From an uncultured Corynebacterium sp. (GTDB lineage Bacteria; Actinomycetota; Actinomycetes; Mycobacteriales; Mycobacteriaceae): a stretch of DNA of 13,592 nt. Below the pieces are notes generated by a model. The model did no database searches. It was given only the letters and a program-made list of their open reading frames with translations, and was not told where the DNA came from. Both the position numbers and the translations under genes were made by a program. This document shows, one piece after another, positions 1 through 6,498 of this stretch; position 1 is the stretch's first letter, and each line of letters begins with the position of its first letter. Where the stretch lies: assembly GCA_945631445.1 (NCBI GenBank), contig CALZCR010000010.1, positions 1 to 13,592 on the forward strand. The letters are read 5' to 3'.

Positions 1-1036
1 TGATCGCCTGGAAGATCAGCGACCCGATTACGGTGAGGACAAAGAGGTAGATCATCCAGAAGTGCGTGGTGTGCCACCAAACGTCGGCGTCGCGGGAGAT
101 CACGATGTCCAGCTGCGCCTGCAGATAGTGGTAGCCGATGGTGAAGGCGATCGGGTGGGAGAGGTAGATGATCAAGGTGTTGCGGCCGAGCTTCTGCAGC
201 CCTTGGGCCAGGTACGGGATCTTCGCGATGATCACCGTCAAGGCGATCGCGGTGGGCAGCATGAGCAGCTGCACCACCGACATCACCGGCAGGCGCACTT
301 CCGGGGTCCCGATCGTGTCGGCGAAGGCCAGCGGCCACGGCAGTTCAAAGGAGTGGCGGGATTCCGCCGCGAATCGGTTCCAGGCGATCATCAGGCCCAG
401 CCCGGCGGCGTAGGTGCCGGCCGCGAACACCAGCCGCCACGGTGTCAACGCCGTGGCCGCGAAGCGGGTGATGGTGGGCCGCAGGTAGGCGCCGGCCAGG
501 AACACCGGCAAGTAGAGCACCGCCTTGCCGGCCATGTGCCAGTCGTAGTGCACCGGCAGCAGCAGCAGCGGACTGAGAGCGACCAGGACCACGCCCCAGC
601 GCGGCATTTTGCGGGTCAGCCACAAGATGACGTTGAACAGCACCAGAGCGTACAGGAACCACGCCATGTTGTTGCCCTGCAGCACATGGCCCGCATATCC
701 GCTCCATGGCAAGGGGTCGGTCCCGAAAACCATGGCGTACTCACGATATTTCAGCCACAGTTCGACCGGCACCCACACCAGGTAGGGCACGAGGAAAAAC
801 CACAGCCGACGCACAAAGAGCTGGCTGAAGGTGAAGTTAAAGATCTTGGTGGCGAAAAATCCGCTGACCAAGAAGAACAGCGGCATGCGGAGCGGGTCCA
901 GCAAGGCGTTGACCTTGGCCAGAGTGGTGTCCATGCCCTCTGGGACGGCGAGTCCCACATGCAGGGTCACCACCCCGAGAATGGAAATTCCCTTGGCGAT
1001 GTCCGGCCAAGCCATGCGTGTCTTCGTCGTTGCCAA
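1..1036 (-). CDS. Acyltransferase-3 family membrane protein (C-terminus cut by window edge)
   Basis: This is a multi-pass membrane protein of the acyltransferase-3 / fucose-O-acetylase-like family, which transfers acyl groups to envelope sugars or lipids. The substrate cannot be told from sequence. The reading frame stays open to the window edge and 345 residues are visible. The N-terminus carries D12, K15 and H26 in the family pattern D-I-A-K-G...H just before and inside the first membrane segment. Further hydrophobic segments follow at about 52-66, 77-95, 124-140, 148-162, 172-185, 203-219, 250-271 and 326-345. The family's late motif GRNTLIIYLSHP is at 284-295. I start at a TTG because AGGAGG lies five bases before it. 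The in-frame ATG seven codons later has no such site. The gene follows the plsC-like gene by 131 nt, with an AT-rich putative promoter between them. Family assignment is firm; function is open. Confidence 0.85.
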   Translation of the reverse strand, partial: MATTKTRMAWPDIAKGISILGVVTLHVGLAVPEGMDTTLAKVNALLDPLRMPLFFLVSGFFATKIFNFTFSQLFVRRLWFFLVPYLVWVPVELWLKYREYAMVFGTDPLPWSGYAGHVLQGNNMAWFLYALVLFNVILWLTRKMPRWGVVLVALSPLLLLPVHYDWHMAGKAVLYLPVFLAGAYLRPTITRFAATALTPWRLVFAAGTYAAGLGLMIAWNRFAAESRHSFELPWPLAFADTIGTPEVRLPVMSVVQLLMLPTAIALTVIIAKIPYLAQGLQKLGRNTLIIYLSHPIAFTIGYHYLQAQLDIVISRDADVWWHTTHFWMIYLFVLTVIGSLIFQAI

Positions 1037-1115
1037 CGGCTCCTCCTGGTCGATGCTGCCCGGCCCCCTCGCCTGCCTCGCTCGGCCAGTGCACGTCGGC
1101 TTTCCGCATCCTAAA

Positions 1116-1121
1116 ATCCTA
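1116..1121 (-). promoter_or_regulatory. Putative -10 box of the acyltransferase-3 gene
   Basis: TAGGAT lies in the only AT-rich stretch (about 1110-1138) of the gap between the plsC-like stop and the acyltransferase-3 start. It fits the corynebacterial TANNNT -10 pattern and would give a leader of about 70 nt. No good -35 is seen. A small inverted repeat, TAAG-N4-CTTA, lies just upstream at about 1122-1133 and could be an operator or chance. Confidence 0.3.
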
Positions 1122-1167
1122 TTAAGAATACTTACGGTAGCAGAGCCCTGACAGGGGGACAACAGGG

Positions 1168-1920
1168 TTAACCTCGTGTTTCGAGCTCTCCCCCAGGTTC
1201 CGCCCCCGCCGGATACCCGTCCCCGGCCGCCAACGACCTCTTCACGTCCGTGGCGTAGACGTCCACGTACGGCTCGCCGGTCAACTCCGCCAGCACCGCC
1301 ATCAGATGGTCCGTGAACTTGCGCATCACCGCGCGGTCGTCGCGGTCCAGCCCCTGCTCCTCGGCCCAGGCGTGCGGGTCAATGGCCTCGCCAACGATGA
1401 TGCGCACCTTCGTCGGACGCAGCAACCACGTCCCGATGGGGTTGGCCTTGCGGGAGTCGATCATCGCGATCGGGATCACGGGGTGCCCCGTCGCCATCGC
1501 GATGCGGGCCATGCCGGTGCGGCCCTTGTAGAGCCGACCGTCCGGAGAGCGGGTGCCCTCCGGGTAAATGCAGAGCAGGTCGCCGCGGTCTAAGACGGAA
1601 CGGGCGGCGGTGACCATGGCCTGGCCCGCGTCGGTGGCGTCACGGTCCACCGGGATCTGCCCGGCCGCCCGGAAGAACCATGCGCGTGCCCGCCCCAATA
1701 CCCCGGGGGTGGTGAAGTACTCCGACTTGGCGGGGAAAGTGATCTGCCGGTCCACCAGCAAGGGCAAGTAAATGGAATCCATGACGGCCTGATGGTTGGA
1801 GGCCAAGATCGCGGCGCCCTCGTCCGGGATCTGCTCGAGCCCCTCGATCTCCGGCCGGTTCCACACGTGGAAGGTCCACCCGACGAGTGCCTTGGCGATC
1901 GCGTACATCTTATTGGGCAT
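1168..1920 (-). CDS. PlsC-like 1-acylglycerol-3-phosphate O-acyltransferase
   Basis: This 250-residue protein belongs to the PlsC/LPLAT family, membrane-associated enzymes that transfer an acyl chain from acyl-CoA or acyl-ACP to lysophosphatidate or related lysolipids. The catalytic motif H-x4-D is present as NHQAVMD (H43, D48), and the glycerophosphate-binding motif EGTRS is at 121-125. An IPVDRD block at 89-94 and VIPIAM near the middle also fit. The first 20 residues are amphipathic and could dock to the membrane. AAGGAGA nine bases upstream supports the ATG at this start rather than upstream extensions. The gene starts 52 nt after glk with no terminator between, so the two are probably cotranscribed. 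Being two genes from pimB, it could acylate phospholipid precursors or mannosides; phosphatidate synthesis is the safer reading. Confidence 0.88.
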   Translation of the reverse strand: MPNKMYAIAKALVGWTFHVWNRPEIEGLEQIPDEGAAILASNHQAVMDSIYLPLLVDRQITFPAKSEYFTTPGVLGRARAWFFRAAGQIPVDRDATDAGQAMVTAARSVLDRGDLLCIYPEGTRSPDGRLYKGRTGMARIAMATGHPVIPIAMIDSRKANPIGTWLLRPTKVRIIVGEAIDPHAWAEEQGLDRDDRAVMRKFTDHLMAVLAELTGEPYVDVYATDVKRSLAAGDGYPAGAEPGGELETRG

Positions 1921-1972
1921 GGCTCGAAGTCTCCTTGAATGGGAACGGCACAGGTGTGCGGGGGTATCTGCT

Positions 1973-2941
1973 TCAGACCGGGCGGCGGGCCAAATCAGCC
2001 ACGCCAATCATACCCGCATCGGGTCCGAGCTCGGCCGTCGCGATCCGGGGGACCGGGCGAAATCCCGCCCCGACCACCTGCCGTCGCAGCGCGTCCCGCG
2101 CCCGGTCCACATATAGGTCGGCGTCGGCGGACAAGCCGCCGCCCAACACGATCAACTCCGGATCCAACACATCGGCCACCACGGAAAAGCCCTGACCCAG
2201 CCACTGCGCGAAATCCTCGAGCACCGCCCGACCCAGCGCGTCCCCTGCCCGGGCGGCGGCGACCACGGCGTGACTGGTGACCGCGTCCGGGGACGTCGCC
2301 AGCGTCTGCGCCAGCGCGGAACCGGCTCCGATCCCGCGGGCGGCCAGTTCCCGGGCGGTGGGCACCAGCGCCGTACCCGAGGCATAGCGCTCCAGGCACC
2401 CGCTTTTTCCGCAGGAGCAGGCTCTGCCGCCCGGCACCACGCTCAGGTGCCCGAATTCCGGGGCCGTGCCGTAGGCGCCACGGTAAATCTCCCCGTCCAC
2501 CATCAAGGTGGCGCCGATGCCGGTGCCCACGGCGAAAAACACCCAGGTGTGCGCGTCAGCGCCCGCCCCAAAGCGGTATTCACCCCAGGCGGCGGCGTTC
2601 GCGTCATGCTCGAGGACCACTGGCACATCCAGCCGCGCCTGCAGCTGCGCCTGCAACGGCGTGCCCCGAAACGGCAGATGCGGGGCGAAGCGGACGACGG
2701 TGCGTTCGACGTTGAGGAAGCCGGCCAGCGCCAGCCCCACGGCGGCGACGTCCGGATGATCGGTGCGCAAGGCGGCGACGAGATCGACGACGGCGTGTTC
2801 CACTGCCTCGGCGTCGCCGGGGGTCGGCACGGAGCGGGATTCGCGCAGGGCGCCGTCGGCGTCGACGACGCCGGCCCGGAGGTTGGTGCCGCCGATATCG
2901 AAGCCGATGGTCGGGGCCGTCATGGGCGTGCTCGGGCGCAT
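1973..2941 (-). CDS. glk: ROK-family glucokinase
   Basis: This cytoplasmic sugar kinase phosphorylates glucose to glucose 6-phosphate, most likely with ATP. The 322-residue protein has the phosphate-binding loop DIGGTN at 15-20, the catalytic block EHDAN at 111-115 (D113 as general base), a second phosphate loop GTGIGA at 139-144, PEFGH at 161-165, and the complete ROK zinc signature CSCGKSGCLE at 175-184. H165, C175, C177 and C182 are the expected zinc ligands. The start is uncertain. I chose the ATG that has a weak AGGA just before it and gives a length very close to the C. glutamicum glucokinase as I recall it. A second ATG six codons later, with no ribosome-binding site, would give 316 residues. 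The gene follows pimB by 127 nt and precedes the plsC-like gene by 52 nt. Polyphosphate glucokinase motifs were not checked beyond the general ROK signature, so the phosphoryl donor is inferred. Confidence 0.88.
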   Translation of the reverse strand: MRPSTPMTAPTIGFDIGGTNLRAGVVDADGALRESRSVPTPGDAEAVEHAVVDLVAALRTDHPDVAAVGLALAGFLNVERTVVRFAPHLPFRGTPLQAQLQARLDVPVVLEHDANAAAWGEYRFGAGADAHTWVFFAVGTGIGATLMVDGEIYRGAYGTAPEFGHLSVVPGGRACSCGKSGCLERYASGTALVPTARELAARGIGAGSALAQTLATSPDAVTSHAVVAAARAGDALGRAVLEDFAQWLGQGFSVVADVLDPELIVLGGGLSADADLYVDRARDALRRQVVGAGFRPVPRIATAELGPDAGMIGVADLARRPV

Positions 2942-3041
2942 GGTCCTGCTTTCGTCGGTGCCGCGGCCGCCCTCGCGCACAGGTGGCGTCGGCCTGCGGG
3001 AAGGTGGTCGCTTGAAACTGTGGGGTGCTGGTCCGCCAGGA

Positions 3042-3047
3042 AATATA
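3042..3047 (-). promoter_or_regulatory. Putative -10 box for glk
   Basis: TATATT stands out in the otherwise GC-rich pimB-glk gap and matches the -10 pattern. The leader would be about 95 nt. The box sits in the loop of an imperfect 11-bp stem (about 3033-3060, two G-U pairs in RNA), so the same bases could instead form a weak intercistronic hairpin in a pimB-glk transcript. No convincing -35 was found. Confidence 0.35.
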
Positions 3048-3068
3048 CCCGGCGGGCCGACCCGTCCA

Positions 3069-4205
3069 TTAATGTGTGATCATATCGTTGAGCCGTCGGC
3101 CCATGATCTCCCAGGTCCACCGGGCCTGCACGTGCGCCCTGCCCGCCCGCCCCATACGGGCGCGCAGGGAGGCGTCGGCAAGCACCCGGTCGAGCGCCCC
3201 GATGAGTTCGCGCACGCTGCGTCCGTCGACGACCAGCCCGGTCTCCGGGGTGACGGTCTCCGGGGCGCCGCCCGAATCGCCGGCGACCACCGGCACGCCG
3301 CACGCTTGCGCCTCCAGGTACACGATGCCCAGACCCTCCACGTCGAGCCCGGCGCCGCGGGTGCGCGCCGGCATGGCGAACACGTCCGCCGCGGCCAGCA
3401 GGTCCCGCATGTCGGTGAAAGACAGCGCCCCGGTGAACAGCACCGCGTCCGGCTCCGTCTCGGCGAGGGGCTCGGCCAGCACCCGCAGCGTCGATTCGTA
3501 GGAGCCGACGCCGACGATCGCCAGCCGCGTGCCCGGGTGGCGGCGGCGCAGCTCCGGCAGCGCCCGGATCAACTGGTCCTGGCCTTTCCTGGGCACCAGC
3601 CGCGACACGCACACGATCAACGGCTCCTCGCCGACGCCGAACCGGGCGCGGGTCTGGGCGCGCTCCTGCTCCGTGGCGGGGCGAAAGACCTCGGTGTCCA
3701 CCCCGGACGGCAGGTGCTCGTAGCGGGTGCGCTCCCCGATCGCCGGGCGGATCCGGCCGAGCGTGTAATCGGAGATGTAGGTGACCACGTCGACGTCGTC
3801 TCCGATGCGCCGCAACACCTGCCGGGCGCCGGGCAACATCGACCACCCCACCTCGTGGCCGTGGGTGGAGGCGATCGTGCGGGTGGCCCCGGCGGCGCGC
3901 GCCGACGAGGCCAGCACGGCCAAGGGGGCGGCGGCGCCGAACCAGACGGTGTCGACGTCACGCTCGGCGATGATCTCGCCCATCCGCTTCGCGACGCCGG
4001 GAGTCGGCGCCATCAACCAGTGCGGCCACCGGATGACCTCGTGGGCGACGTCCGCATCGTGTTCCGCCGCCGCGGCCGCATCTTGTGTGGACGCGAAGAC
4101 CACGGTGTCCTCCGGGTCGAGCGTGGCGACGAAATCACGCAGATAGGACTGAATGCCGCCGATCTTCGGCGGGTAGTCGTTGGTCACGAGCAACGTGCGG
4201 GACAT
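3069..4205 (-). CDS. pimB: PimB-type GDP-mannose-dependent phosphatidylinositol monomannoside mannosyltransferase
   Basis: This 378-residue GT4-family, GT-B fold glycosyltransferase is predicted to add the second mannose in phosphatidylinositol mannoside synthesis (PIM1 to PIM2) at the cytoplasmic face of the membrane. These lipids anchor lipomannan and lipoarabinomannan. Seen in the sequence: the N-terminal acceptor loop PPKIGGIQSY at 12-21; HGHE at 115-118; the donor phosphate site SRLVPRKGQD at 201-210 with R202 and K207; and the E-x7-E motif with E290 and E298, followed by CGVPVVAGDSGGAPE. Length and order match the family, and I recognise it as the corynebacterial PimB' by sequence and by its place between the NlpC/P60 gene and glk. 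The start lacks a clear ribosome-binding site, and a -10-like TAAGCT lies six bases before it, so a leaderless mRNA is possible. The upstream gene ends only 22 nt away. Confidence 0.88.
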   Translation of the reverse strand: MSRTLLVTNDYPPKIGGIQSYLRDFVATLDPEDTVVFASTQDAAAAAEHDADVAHEVIRWPHWLMAPTPGVAKRMGEIIAERDVDTVWFGAAAPLAVLASSARAAGATRTIASTHGHEVGWSMLPGARQVLRRIGDDVDVVTYISDYTLGRIRPAIGERTRYEHLPSGVDTEVFRPATEQERAQTRARFGVGEEPLIVCVSRLVPRKGQDQLIRALPELRRRHPGTRLAIVGVGSYESTLRVLAEPLAETEPDAVLFTGALSFTDMRDLLAAADVFAMPARTRGAGLDVEGLGIVYLEAQACGVPVVAGDSGGAPETVTPETGLVVDGRSVRELIGALDRVLADASLRARMGRAGRAHVQARWTWEIMGRRLNDMITH

Positions 4206-4211
4206 GCAAGC

Positions 4212-4217
4212 AGCTTA
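4212..4217 (-). promoter_or_regulatory. Putative -10 box giving a leaderless pimB mRNA
   Basis: TAAGCT fits TANNNT and ends six bases before the pimB ATG, so transcription would begin at or next to the start codon. There is no ribosome-binding site to contradict this. The -35 (TTCGCG, 17 bp upstream) is weak and lies inside the 3' end of the preceding gene. Read-through from that gene is the alternative. Confidence 0.35.
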
Positions 4218-4227
4218 GCGGCGCAGG

Positions 4228-5250
4228 CTAGTAGCGCGAAGCGCCCGCCCACGGCATCGAATCGACGCTGACCACCTGCACCGGGACCCCGTAGTCAGAG
4301 GCGTGGACGAGCTGGCCGTTGCCGATGTACATGCCCACGTGCGTCACCCCGGGATAAAAGCCGACGATGTCGCCGGGCTGCAGCTCCGCGCGGCTGACGG
4401 AAGCGCCGCCGGCGAGCTGCGCCTGGGAGGTCCGCGGGATGTTCTTGCCCATTTGCTGGTGAGCCCACACCATCAGCCCGGAGCAGTCGAAGGCGCTGGG
4501 GCCCGTGGCGCCCCACCCGTAGGGGGAACCGAGCTTGGCCAACGCCGCGGCGACGACGCCGGAGGCGTCCGCGGGAGCGGCCGGCGCCTCCGGCTGGTTT
4601 TTGTTCTCCCACCTCTCGGCGGCCGCGCCCTCCAAGGAGTTGATGCGTGCCTCGATCGACCCGATCTGATCCTGCAGCTGCAGGCGCTCTTCTTCGAGCA
4701 GGCGGTGCTTCTCCTCCAATTGGGAGCGGTTGAAGTCGGCCGCCGCCACCGCCGCGTGGGCGGCCGAAGCTTCCCGCGCCGCCGCGGTCATGGCCGCGTC
4801 CAACTCTGCGAGGCTCTGTGCGGAGTCTCGGCCCAGCGCCCCCAGATACGCGGAGCGGTCGATCATGTTCTGCGGGTTGTTCGCGGCCGCCAGGCTCACT
4901 GCGGAGTCCGCGACCACACCGCGGTACTTGGCCGACGCCAAGCCATCGACTTCCTTTTGGAAGAGGGCGTGGAGTTGGCTCGCTTCGGCGGCTTTCTCGC
5001 CCGCCGTCGCGGCACGGGCCTCCAGCTCCTCGAGCGTCCGGCCGCTGGCGGCGACGTCGTCCTCGAGCTGCTTGACGTCCTCGTTTTTCGCGCTGACCCG
5101 CTCGGAGACGCCGTCCAATTCGGCGATCAGGTCGTCGACTTCGTCCGCTCCGGCCGTGCCGGCCACGGTGACGCCTGTGGCCAACGTGAGAAACGCGGTG
5201 GACGTCGCGACAATGCCCCGCCGACGACGGAACGACTTCGAAGAGTGCAT
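4228..5250 (-). CDS. RipA-like secreted NlpC/P60 peptidoglycan endopeptidase with coiled coil
   Basis: This secreted cell-wall hydrolase is predicted to cut peptide stems of peptidoglycan, with a likely role in daughter-cell separation. The 340-residue precursor has a signal peptide at 1-35 (RRRR basic region, hydrophobic core, AGA/D cleavage near 35). Heptad-rich coiled coil spans about 36-105 and 140-208, a Pro/Ala linker 219-230, and the NlpC/P60 domain 231-340. C256 (FDCSGL), H304 (THVGMY) and H316 (QLVHAS) form the expected catalytic set. The coiled coil plus C-terminal hydrolase layout is that of RipA/RipC-type proteins and suggests control by autoinhibition or a divisome partner. I start at the ATG with GAGG five bases before it. 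An in-frame ATG eight codons upstream lacks such a site and would weaken the signal peptide. It has its own promoter and is separated by a terminator from the related gene upstream. Confidence 0.92.
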   Translation of the reverse strand: MHSSKSFRRRRGIVATSTAFLTLATGVTVAGTAGADEVDDLIAELDGVSERVSAKNEDVKQLEDDVAASGRTLEELEARAATAGEKAAEASQLHALFQKEVDGLASAKYRGVVADSAVSLAAANNPQNMIDRSAYLGALGRDSAQSLAELDAAMTAAAREASAAHAAVAAADFNRSQLEEKHRLLEEERLQLQDQIGSIEARINSLEGAAAERWENKNQPEAPAAPADASGVVAAALAKLGSPYGWGATGPSAFDCSGLMVWAHQQMGKNIPRTSQAQLAGGASVSRAELQPGDIVGFYPGVTHVGMYIGNGQLVHASDYGVPVQVVSVDSMPWAGASRY

Positions 5251-5292
5251 GGATTCCTCTGTGCCTTTATTCATGAATGACAAACCTGGCTC

Positions 5293-5298
5293 AGTATA
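5293..5298 (-). promoter_or_regulatory. Promoter -10 box of the RipA-like gene
   Basis: TATACT is a near-consensus -10 lying 42 bases upstream of the ATG, just after a G-rich stretch and downstream of the preceding gene's terminator. The implied leader of about 36 nt holds the ribosome-binding site. The -35 region is GC-rich and not recognisable, so an activator or alternative sigma factor could be involved. Confidence 0.5.
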
Positions 5299-5363
5299 AA
5301 GCCCCTCCCCCGCCCGCGCGTAACTGCGCAGAGATAAGGGGCCGCGGGCCAGGCCGGCGGATG

Positions 5364-5407
5364 AAAAACCCGCTTCCCCGCACTCGTGCTGGTGCGGAGG
5401 AAGCGGG
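5364..5407 (-). terminator. Rho-independent terminator of the first NlpC/P60 gene
   Basis: A 9-bp stem pairs 5369-5377 with 5399-5407 (CCCGCTTCC / GGAAGCGGG). A further 6-bp stem continues inside it (5378-5383 with 5392-5397) after one bulged base, around an 8-nt loop. On the minus strand the stem runs straight into TTTTT (5364-5368). It starts about 20 nt after the stop codon, so this gene is transcribed apart from the next one. Confidence 0.88.
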
Positions 5408-5428
5408 CTCTTACTCGGGTGGGACGCG

Positions 5429-6169
5429 TTAGAAGCGAACCGCGGAGTGGATCGGCATGTAGTGCAGGTCACGCTCAGCGACCGGGGTGCCGCTGTTCAG
5501 GGCGTCGATGATGGTGCCGTTGCCGGTGTAGATGCCCACGTGGGAGGCGCCGGAGTAGTAGGCGACGATGTCACCCGGCTGCAGCTGGCTCAGCGGGACG
5601 TTCATGCCGGCGGAGGCCTGGGCGCCGGAGGTGCGCGGAATGTTCTTGCCTGCCTGCTGGTAGGCCCAGGTGGTCAGACCGGAGCAGTCGAAGGCGTTCG
5701 GGCCCGTGGCGCCCCAGGCGTAGGGGGCACCGATCTTGGAACGGGCGGCGTCGACGATGGCCTGGCCGGTGTTGGTGACCGGGGCGGCGGCGGGCTGCAT
5801 GGCTGCGGCCGCCTGGGTGGTTGCCGGGGCGACCGGGGCGAGGTTCTGGGCGGCGTCGTTCAGGAACTCCTGGAAGCCCGGGATCGAGGAGGAGCCCGGC
5901 AGGGCGCGCAGCTCGTCGATGGTGGAGAGGACGTCGGTGTTGGCGTAGGTTGATCCCTGCAGAGACGGGATCCACTGCTCGATGCCCGGGATGGACTCGA
6001 TGCCCGGAACGTTCTCGATGCCCGGGATCTCCACGGCGATGCCGGTGTTCGGGATGTTGACCTCTGCTGCGGATGCGAAGCCCGGGGTCAGCACAGCGAC
6101 GCTGGCTGCGGCCACGGTGGCCGCGGCGATGCGACGGGTGTTGCTGGTGATCTGGCGATGCGTAGCCAC
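5429..6169 (-). CDS. nlpC: Secreted NlpC/P60 peptidoglycan endopeptidase with IPGIE repeats
   Basis: This secreted cell-wall hydrolase is predicted to cleave peptidoglycan stem peptides. The 246-residue precursor has a signal peptide at 1-34 or 35 (hydrophobic core, ASAA cleavage region). The mature N-terminus has three six-residue repeats of IPGIE type (48-65), then a Pro/Ala-rich linker (111-130) and the NlpC/P60 domain (135-246). C162 (FDCSGL) and H210 (SHVGIY) are the catalytic Cys and His. The third position holds D222 (IIDAL) where the neighbouring paralogue has His. I start at GTG: GGAG lies eight bases upstream and the signal peptide begins right there. The long leader carries a cyclic di-AMP riboswitch and a terminator closes the gene. 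Related actinobacterial genes act in cell separation. The symbol follows C. glutamicum usage as I remember it and is less certain than the family. Confidence 0.92.
   Translation of the reverse strand: MATHRQITSNTRRIAAATVAAASVAVLTPGFASAAEVNIPNTGIAVEIPGIENVPGIESIPGIEQWIPSLQGSTYANTDVLSTIDELRALPGSSSIPGFQEFLNDAAQNLAPVAPATTQAAAAMQPAAAPVTNTGQAIVDAARSKIGAPYAWGATGPNAFDCSGLTTWAYQQAGKNIPRTSGAQASAGMNVPLSQLQPGDIVAYYSGASHVGIYTGNGTIIDALNSGTPVAERDLHYMPIHSAVRF
5975..6028 (-). repeat. Three tandem 18-nt repeats encoding IPGIE-type hexapeptides
   Basis: Three in-frame 18-nt units encode IPGIEN, VPGIES and IPGIEQ, residues 48-65 of the first NlpC/P60 protein. The units are nearly identical in DNA (CTCGATGCCCGG core on the plus strand). 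A looser fourth copy (NIPNTG / WIPSLQ) flanks each side. They sit just after the signal peptide, in the exported N-terminus. Confidence 0.85.
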
Positions 6170-6187
6170 GAATAAAACTCCAAGTTC

Positions 6188-6382
6188 TCTGTGCGTCTGC
6201 CGAGTTAGCTGTCGGGTGAGGAAACAGATTTTTCCCTCCCGCGTCCTCCGTGCCGACGATCGCTCGCGATCTTCGTGCACCCCGTCCGCGGAATGAACCC
6301 CTGGTGTGTCTGGGTCCCCGGCTCTCGTGCGGGCGTCCGGCGGATCTGCCGTCGGTCGCTCGTCGAGATTCGACTGTGTTGT
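6188..6382 (-). promoter_or_regulatory. ydaO/yuaA-type cyclic di-AMP riboswitch
   Basis: The leader of the first NlpC/P60 gene contains, in the right order on the minus strand, the conserved blocks I know from this class. These are GAGCCGGGGACCCA (6311-6324), a GGGGTTCATTCC block (6290-6301), and the 3' block CCCGACAGCTAACTCGGCAG (6197-6216) with the hallmark CAGCTAAC. The class binds cyclic di-AMP, usually shuts expression off when bound, and is known upstream of cell-wall hydrolase genes in actinobacteria. The edges are approximate. The ribosome-binding site lies only about 10-15 nt past the 3' block and I see no separate U-tract terminator, so control of translation is possible. Confidence 0.82.
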
Positions 6383-6430
6383 GTTCAGTTCGTACCATTC
6401 GGTCCCGGTGGGATCCGCAATGTCTCGAAC

Positions 6431-6460
6431 AGGTTACGAAATCGCAACGAAGGATGTCCA
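6431..6460 (-). promoter_or_regulatory. nlpC: Putative promoter of the riboswitch-nlpC transcript
   Basis: TGGACA (6455-6460) and TAACCT (6431-6436) are separated by 18 bp. Both resemble corynebacterial housekeeping promoter boxes. Start of transcription near 6424 would give a leader of about 255 nt, just long enough to contain the whole riboswitch, which independently supports the placement. Confidence 0.55.
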
Positions 6461-6482
6461 ACGGAAGACGAAAAACTGGCCC

Positions 6483-6498
6483 GTTATTGTGCTGTTAC
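6483..6498 (-). promoter_or_regulatory. Candidate MtrA-type direct repeat
   Basis: Two pentamers, GTAAC and ATAAC on the minus strand (GTTAT at 6483 and GTTAC at 6494 on the plus strand), are spaced 11 bp apart about 25 bp upstream of the proposed -35. OmpR-family regulators such as MtrA bind direct repeats with this helical spacing, and MtrA controls cell-wall hydrolase genes in actinobacteria. The motif is short, so this is suggestive only. Confidence 0.3.

Noticed and set aside
62..1114. Long plus-strand open frame of 350 codons
   Set aside because: It lies antisense to the acyltransferase-3 gene, is rich in Gln, His and Arg as GC-rich shadows are, and has no recognisable domain.
1137..1170. 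Terminator after the plsC-like gene
   Set aside because: Only a 5-bp CCCTG/CAGGG stem with a large loop and no U-tract is seen, too weak to call.
2763..4271. Plus-strand open frame of 502 codons
   Set aside because: It is antisense to pimB and part of glk, both clear family members; composition and lack of motifs mark it as a shadow.
5251..5274. Earlier ATG for the RipA-like gene
   Set aside because: No ribosome-binding site precedes it, and it lies close to the expected transcription start; the later ATG has GAGG at proper spacing.
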